This document shows positions 59,541 to 64,000 of a DNA stretch of 64,000 nt, in pieces. Numbering within the stretch: position 1 is the first letter of the stretch; every line of letters begins with the position of its first letter. A program made the position numbers and the translations under genes. The stretch spans positions 1-64,000 of the forward strand of contig JAFGQN010000148.1 of the NCBI GenBank assembly GCA_016935665.1, written 5' to 3'. Source of the stretch: Deltaproteobacteria bacterium. GTDB taxonomy: Bacteria; Myxococcota_A; Polyangia; JAAYKL01. The notes below the pieces were generated by a model, which saw nothing but the letters and a program-made list of their open reading frames with translations, made no database searches and was not told where the DNA came from.

Positions 59541-60755
59541 TTACTTCAGCGCGCACTTTTCAAGTTCTTTTTCCTGTTCCTCGGTTAGATCTGGTGCGCC
59601 CATAATAATGCTTCCCACACGATCCCATTCAAAGCCGTGCGGTCGTTTGTTGGACCACCAGATAACCATGGCCCGACCTTTAATGTTTTGCAGCGGGACA
59701 GTTCCCCACATACGCGAATCGCTTGACCTGTCCCGATTATCCCCCATCACAAAAACCTGATCATCCGGTACTTTTACGGGTTCAAAATCATCAAACAGAT
59801 ATTCTTCAACTATCGTATAGCTGTGGTCGCCATGTTTTTCCACCCAGAGGGAACTGGAGCGGTCCACCCATTCATCTGTAAGACTGTCTCTGGATTTGAA
59901 GGACCGTTTTCCCACTTTGCATCGCGAAATGGGTTTGCCGTTCACATAAACGACACTGCGCTTCACTTCAATAGTGTCACCTGGCAATCCAATCACCCTT
60001 TTAATGAAATCAGTTCCCACCAGAGTTTCTTCATAACCGTCGTTTGCATATCCCTGCTCCTGCCTGGAGGGTTTGGCAAATACGATGACGTCCCCATATG
60101 CCGGCGGGCCAAATTGTACCAGCTTCTTGTTTTGAAAGGGGAGAGATATGCCGTACTGATACTTGCTGACAAAAATGTGGTCCCCCACCATCAGTGTGGG
60201 AACCATCGATTCACTTGGAATCTTGAATGCTTCCACAGCGAAAAGGCGAAGGCCGAAGGCCACCAGCACTGCAATCCCAATGGACTCGAAATATTCGCGG
60301 CCCGGACTTTTTTGCGCAAAGGCCAGATGCTTATTGGCCATGGCCTCCAGCTTCTTCGCCAGAGACTGAACATCCCCATGCTCTTTTTTTTCAATCGCAT
60401 TTTCCAGCGAGTGGATAAGGGCTTTTAATTCCGCAGTGTTCTTTTCCGAAATTTTCGCCGGATGCCGGGTCATTATTTTATGCACGCGTTTCATCAGCCC
60501 TATAGCGTTTTTCACTCGCCGGCTGCGATTGTACTGAGAGTCAAAATCCTTGTCGCGCCAGAAGGGCAGTTTGTTTTTGGAGGAGTATAGCAACACCACG
60601 AGGATTGCGAAAAGAAGGAGTACATACCACGGTTCAAATTCATCCACCACACGTGCTCGGTCCAGCAGGTCAATTGTAATCCAGGAGATGGAAAGCGGCA
60701 GCGCGACAAACCATACAACATACCAGAATTTATGAGAAAAATAACGAAGCTTCAA
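59541..60755 (-). CDS. lepB: Signal peptidase I
   Basis: A 404-residue inner-membrane serine protease that removes signal peptides. Catalytic S183 lies in IPSESMVPTL and the general base K252 in DFIKRVIGLPGD; VFVMGDNRDRSSDSRMWG is the conserved box E. The protein is longer than usual: two membrane segments (about 14-30 and 42-57) and a charged helical stretch of about 100 residues (60-150) precede a third hydrophobic segment at about 158-174. It lies upstream of, and probably reads into, the barrel-like gene. With so many exported proteins in the window, its role is central. Confidence 0.94.
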   Translation of the reverse strand: MKLRYFSHKFWYVVWFVALPLSISWITIDLLDRARVVDEFEPWYVLLLFAILVVLLYSSKNKLPFWRDKDFDSQYNRSRRVKNAIGLMKRVHKIMTRHPAKISEKNTAELKALIHSLENAIEKKEHGDVQSLAKKLEAMANKHLAFAQKSPGREYFESIGIAVLVAFGLRLFAVEAFKIPSESMVPTLMVGDHIFVSKYQYGISLPFQNKKLVQFGPPAYGDVIVFAKPSRQEQGYANDGYEETLVGTDFIKRVIGLPGDTIEVKRSVVYVNGKPISRCKVGKRSFKSRDSLTDEWVDRSSSLWVEKHGDHSYTIVEEYLFDDFEPVKVPDDQVFVMGDNRDRSSDSRMWGTVPLQNIKGRAMVIWWSNKRPHGFEWDRVGSIIMGAPDLTEEQEKELEKCALK

Positions 60756-60868
60756 TCTTTGTCTCCCATTTTATAGAAATTGTTTGCTGTTTAATATCCC
60801 TGTTATCGCTTTTACGCAATGATGGAATTTGAAAACCCTGACAGCGCTGAAACACCCATGGGATTTGT

Positions 60869-61960
60869 TTATTCCCGCGGGGCCCGGGTGTCATTGCTGC
60901 GAACCTTTAATTTTTTTAGTACCGAAGCTCTCTGACGTCCTTTGTATCGGGTATGCGCCGCCTCGCCTCTTTCGTTTAGCCGATGAGTTTTACGATCGAG
61001 TATCTGAATTTCGGCACGGACGTAAATGATTGGTCGCGGTACTGGATTCACACCGTCAGTCACATAAGCGTGTTTGAAGTTTTCAATTCGAACAGGCATA
61101 TCTGCAACCCAGTGAACGACCTGGTATTGGGGAGATGAATGAACATTCTGCACCATGGGATTCAGATGATCCTGCAACTGATTGGTGCTATTCAATTGAT
61201 TGGCAAGCTCTCGCAAATGGGTGTGACTCTCAATATAACTGGCAAATGGAAATAGCGTATTGTAGGACTCGCCCGGAAGAATGTAGTTGAATGGAAATAA
61301 ATTTCGCGACAGGAAGTTGATGGCAGGCAGCACATCGTCTTTCGTAGCGGTGACCACTCTGAACCGAATTTTGTCGAACAGCTGTGCCGATAGCGGATCG
61401 TCTTTGGATAGTAGTTTGGTCACCATGCTGGCGCGTTGCTTGCGGCCGCCCATAAACTCAACGATGGGGAGTCTGTCGGCCATCATGTGGCTGATGGTTT
61501 GATAAATACGCGCTTCCGCTTTCTGAAACAACTGCTGATCTGTAATCGTCAGCGCCTGTCGGGCTTCTCCCGCATCGAAATGATTGATGATATGCATGGC
61601 TTTAAGCAGCGTGCATGCACAGAACTGGCGGTGCCGGGTATTGGAATTGGAAGCGATTTTAAACAGCTCCAGCAGGGAGGCGTTCCGAATGGGTTTGGGC
61701 ATCGGAAAATCAAACTCTTCCTGCAAATAAGCACTGGATTCGTCACGGATTCGTTCGATGAGCGCTATGTCGGATGGGGCATTCAGGTCCAGACAATGGT
61801 TTCGGCACAGTTTTTCGGCGTCATTGTCCGAAAGATTCAGTCTGGTCCAGTCGAGTATATTTCCGTTGGTGAGGCTTAGACGGACAATTTCCAGATCGAA
61901 CAGCTGAAATTTATCCAGAGCTCTGAATGGAGTAATGTAATTTTGAGTAATATTTTGCAC
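60869..61960 (-). CDS. RelA/SpoT synthetase-like protein (TIGR04552-type)
   Basis: A 363-residue cytoplasmic protein. Its middle follows the order of the RelA/SpoT (p)ppGpp synthetase domain: GGRKQRAS at 171-178, the metal-binding Asp of FDKIRFRVV at 196, NFLSRNLFPFNYILPGESYNT at 215-235, YQVVHW at 279-284 (Tyr and His as in YQSxH), AEIQI with E318, and GEAAHTRYK at 332-340. About 40 residues are inserted before YQVVHW and about 25 before the EIQI strand. No HD hydrolase, TGS or ACT domain is present. I believe it belongs to a group annotated TIGR04552 in myxobacteria, from memory. It could make ppGpp, another pyrophosphorylated nucleotide, or be inactive. It stands 113 bp from lepB. Confidence 0.65.
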   Translation of the reverse strand: MQNITQNYITPFRALDKFQLFDLEIVRLSLTNGNILDWTRLNLSDNDAEKLCRNHCLDLNAPSDIALIERIRDESSAYLQEEFDFPMPKPIRNASLLELFKIASNSNTRHRQFCACTLLKAMHIINHFDAGEARQALTITDQQLFQKAEARIYQTISHMMADRLPIVEFMGGRKQRASMVTKLLSKDDPLSAQLFDKIRFRVVTATKDDVLPAINFLSRNLFPFNYILPGESYNTLFPFASYIESHTHLRELANQLNSTNQLQDHLNPMVQNVHSSPQYQVVHWVADMPVRIENFKHAYVTDGVNPVPRPIIYVRAEIQILDRKTHRLNERGEAAHTRYKGRQRASVLKKLKVRSNDTRAPRE

Positions 61961-62013
61961 AACATTTTTTTATTCGAGCGGATGAACGAGGAAGGGAACA
62001 GCCGTGACTTTTG

Positions 62014-62187
62014 CTACTTGTTCAATACTTTCTCGGTTTTGGTGTTTCTGGCACCGCCCAGAGAAAGGGTTCCCAAAAGAATACCAGAAGTAATTGCCAA
62101 AAGCAGAACATGGCCCCATATTGTGCCTGAACAAAGGGGAACGAGAGCAGCTAAAAGAACAATTGGAAAAAGTGCCAGCTTTACCAT
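62014..62187 (-). CDS. Small membrane protein
   Basis: A 57-residue protein from ATG 62187 (AAGGA about 10 bases upstream): two hydrophobic segments (LALFPIVLLAALVPLCSG and GHVLLLAITSGILLGTL) and a polar tail. Starts at 62220 and 62229 would add 11-14 residues but lack a ribosome site. No family is recognised. It is read toward the RelA/SpoT-like gene, 53 bp away, and divergent from lon with 243 bp between starts. Confidence 0.5.
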   Translation of the reverse strand: MVKLALFPIVLLAALVPLCSGTIWGHVLLLAITSGILLGTLSLGGARNTKTEKVLNK

Positions 62188-62430
62188 GGTGTCAATTCCT
62201 TCTGTTAATTTTTTACTCATGGGTGCCATGTGGGATAAGCTACCACACGGCTTGCCTCGTGTCAAATTCGCGTATTTTTTAAATGTGAAATGGGTTTTGC
62301 GCAAGGAAAAAAATTACACAGGTGCGTAATTTATTACTCTTCCCAATTTGACATCAATGCCTTAAGAGATAGATTATAAAAATCTTTACACGAGTTTGTT
62401 TTCCCTTACAACGAAGGAAAAGTACCTGAT

Positions 62431-64000
62431 ATGATTGAACAAATTGTCCCAATATTGCCACTGCGAAACTCCGTTATGTTTCCCGCTTCGGTGGTGCCCA
62501 TTAACGTTGGTCGGAAAAAGTCCATTGCCGCTATTGAAGAGGTTCAAAAAGGCGACGAACAATTGATCGCGGTCCTAAGCCAGAAAGATGCAGATACGGA
62601 AGATCCCATATGGCCGGATTTGTATCAAATGGGAACCATTGCGCGGGTTTTAAAGGTTATTCGGCTGGGAGATGACAACTATTCGGTCGTTCTTCAAGGG
62701 GTGGAGCGATTTAGAATTGTGGAACCTATGGCCGTGGAGCCGATATTACGCGCAAAAGTTCAGCGTATCCCGGACAGCACTCAAAACAGCCTTGAACTTG
62801 AAGCTCTGGCCAATAACCTGAAAGAAACGGGCCGCAAGCTCATCAATCTGCTGCCCAATTTACCCAAGGAGGCTTCAGGGATATTGGAACATGTTACCGA
62901 ACCGGGAATACTGGCCGATTTGGTCGCTTCCAATCTCACGGTGGAGGTGGCTGAAAAGCAGACCGTTATTGAAGCTGTGGACGTTGAGAAGCGCATCCGC
63001 ACCTGTTTGAAGCTGTTGACCAAGCAACTGGAAATGTTAAAGGTCAAAAAGGAGATCTCTTCTGCGGTGCAGGAGGAAATGGGGCGCAGTCAGCGGGAAT
63101 ACTTCCTCCGCCAGCAAATGAAGGCAATCAAGGAAGAACTGGGCGAAGGCGAGGATGTTGAAGATGAAATTGAGGAAATAAGAGCAAAAATTGCCGAAAG
63201 CGGCATGAGCGAAGAAGCCGAGAAGATGGGGAATAAACAGCTGAATCGCTTGCGTCATATGCAAACATCGTCAGCTGAATACACGGTGACGCGGACCTAC
63301 CTGGATTGGCTGGTGGAACTGCCCTGGAGCACTACAACCACGGACAAACTGGACATAGATACCGTTCAGAAGATTTTGAACGAAGACCATTACGATTTGG
63401 AGAAGGTAAAGCAGCGCATCCTGGAGCAGATAGCCGTACTCAAATTGAATCCGGAGAAAAAAGGTTCTATTTTGTGTCTCGTTGGACCGCCCGGTGTGGG
63501 GAAAACCTCTCTTGGTAAATCCATTGCCCGCGCCATTGGCCGGGAATTTGTAAGGATTTCGCTGGGGGGTGTGCGTGATGAGGCTGAGATTCGCGGACAC
63601 CGCAGAACGTATGTGGGCGCGCTTCCAGGACGCGTGATTCAGGGAATGAAAAAGGCGGGCACCATCAATCCATTGTTTATGCTGGACGAACTGGACAAGC
63701 TGGGATCGGATTTTAGAGGGGATCCCGCGTCGGCCATGCTCGAAGTGCTCGATCCGGAACAGAACAACACGTTTTCCGATCATTATCTGGAAGTGAATTA
63801 CGATCTTTCCAAAGTAATGTTCATCGGCACCGCCAACAACAAATCCACTATTCCGCCAGCCCTGCTGGACCGGATTGAGATGATTGATATTCCGGGATAT
63901 ACACGGCACGAGAAGCGTCAGATTGCTGTTAATTATTCCATTCCAAAGCAAATTGGCGAACATGGTCTCACATCGGATGTGCTGACGTTTACCGATGAGG
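62431..64000 (+). CDS. lon: ATP-dependent protease Lon, 3' end outside window
   Basis: The gene starts at ATG 62431 behind GAAGGAAAAG and runs off the window after 523 codons. The N-terminal substrate domain begins VPILPLRNSVMFPASVVP, with QGVERFRI; a helical region with REYFLRQQMKAIKEELGE follows. The AAA+ module has the Walker A motif GPPGVGKTS at about 352-360, LGGVRDEAEIRGHRRTYVGA and MLDELDKLGSDFRGDPASA (Walker B). The Ser-Lys protease domain lies beyond the end. Lon degrades misfolded and regulatory proteins in the cytoplasm. No heat-shock promoter or CIRCE-type element is evident upstream. Confidence 0.96.
   Translation, partial: MIEQIVPILPLRNSVMFPASVVPINVGRKKSIAAIEEVQKGDEQLIAVLSQKDADTEDPIWPDLYQMGTIARVLKVIRLGDDNYSVVLQGVERFRIVEPMAVEPILRAKVQRIPDSTQNSLELEALANNLKETGRKLINLLPNLPKEASGILEHVTEPGILADLVASNLTVEVAEKQTVIEAVDVEKRIRTCLKLLTKQLEMLKVKKEISSAVQEEMGRSQREYFLRQQMKAIKEELGEGEDVEDEIEEIRAKIAESGMSEEAEKMGNKQLNRLRHMQTSSAEYTVTRTYLDWLVELPWSTTTTDKLDIDTVQKILNEDHYDLEKVKQRILEQIAVLKLNPEKKGSILCLVGPPGVGKTSLGKSIARAIGREFVRISLGGVRDEAEIRGHRRTYVGALPGRVIQGMKKAGTINPLFMLDELDKLGSDFRGDPASAMLEVLDPEQNNTFSDHYLEVNYDLSKVMFIGTANNKSTIPPALLDRIEMIDIPGYTRHEKRQIAVNYSIPKQIGEHGLTSDVLTFTDE

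Overview
The window looks like chromosomal DNA from a deltaproteobacterium-like Gram-negative, most plausibly near Myxococcota or Bradymonadota. The clues are many lipobox-bearing surface proteins with Asp-Ser/Asp-Gly-Asp-Thr linkers, a fibro-slime/DUF4215 cysteine-rich protein, OmpA and PilZ proteins, HD-GYP signalling, TPR proteins including one of about 3,490 residues, and a near-even base composition. This placement is inference; no rRNA or tRNA gene was seen. The first gene (DUF3237 protein) and the last (lon) are cut by the window edges.

Positions 1-10507 are a plant-polysaccharide locus. It holds lipid-anchored or secreted proteins with DUF3237, GH10 xylanase, GH62 arabinofuranosidase and GH59 galactosidase-type domains, and the remnant of a CE1-type esterase. 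An ECF sigma factor with its anti-sigma/FecR-TPR partner and an outer-membrane-like protein of unknown role lie among them. A second, smaller island at 26333-28606 encodes a bacterial expansin and a stand-alone CBM6 lipoprotein. Five of these proteins share the acidic repeat linker, which suggests one surface-display design.

Positions 10508-17366 hold an MscS-like remnant, a nitroreductase, an MgtC-type membrane protein, a small basic protein, and a tightly overlapping four-gene operon: C39-like protease, RimK-type ATP-grasp with RLAN-like N-terminus, GCS2-type ligase and N-formylglutamate amidohydrolase-like enzyme. This set resembles a class of predicted amidoligase systems whose products are unknown and is the best candidate for an undescribed pathway here.

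Positions 17780-34558 mix cell-surface, signalling and housekeeping genes: fibro-slime protein, HDAC-like amidohydrolase, a winged-helix-like protein behind a promoter with a palindrome, a REC-GAF-HD-GYP regulator with a histidine kinase directly ahead of rph and rdgB, a MIF-type tautomerase, OmpA, a Fic-fold protein that has lost its catalytic motif, a sensor without output domain, HEAT and TPR proteins. The giant TPR gene fills 34821-45284 and is closed by a clear terminator.

Positions 45369-64000 are mainly core functions: dihydrolipoyl dehydrogenase, rho, rpmE, a DUF1385 protein, prfA, a HIT protein, an F0-only ATP synthase cluster (AtpZ/AtpI/a/c, with a c subunit carrying sodium-type residues), a lipoprotein cyclophilin, PilZ, miaB, a VanZ-like protein, lepB, a protein with RelA/SpoT synthetase-like motifs, and lon.
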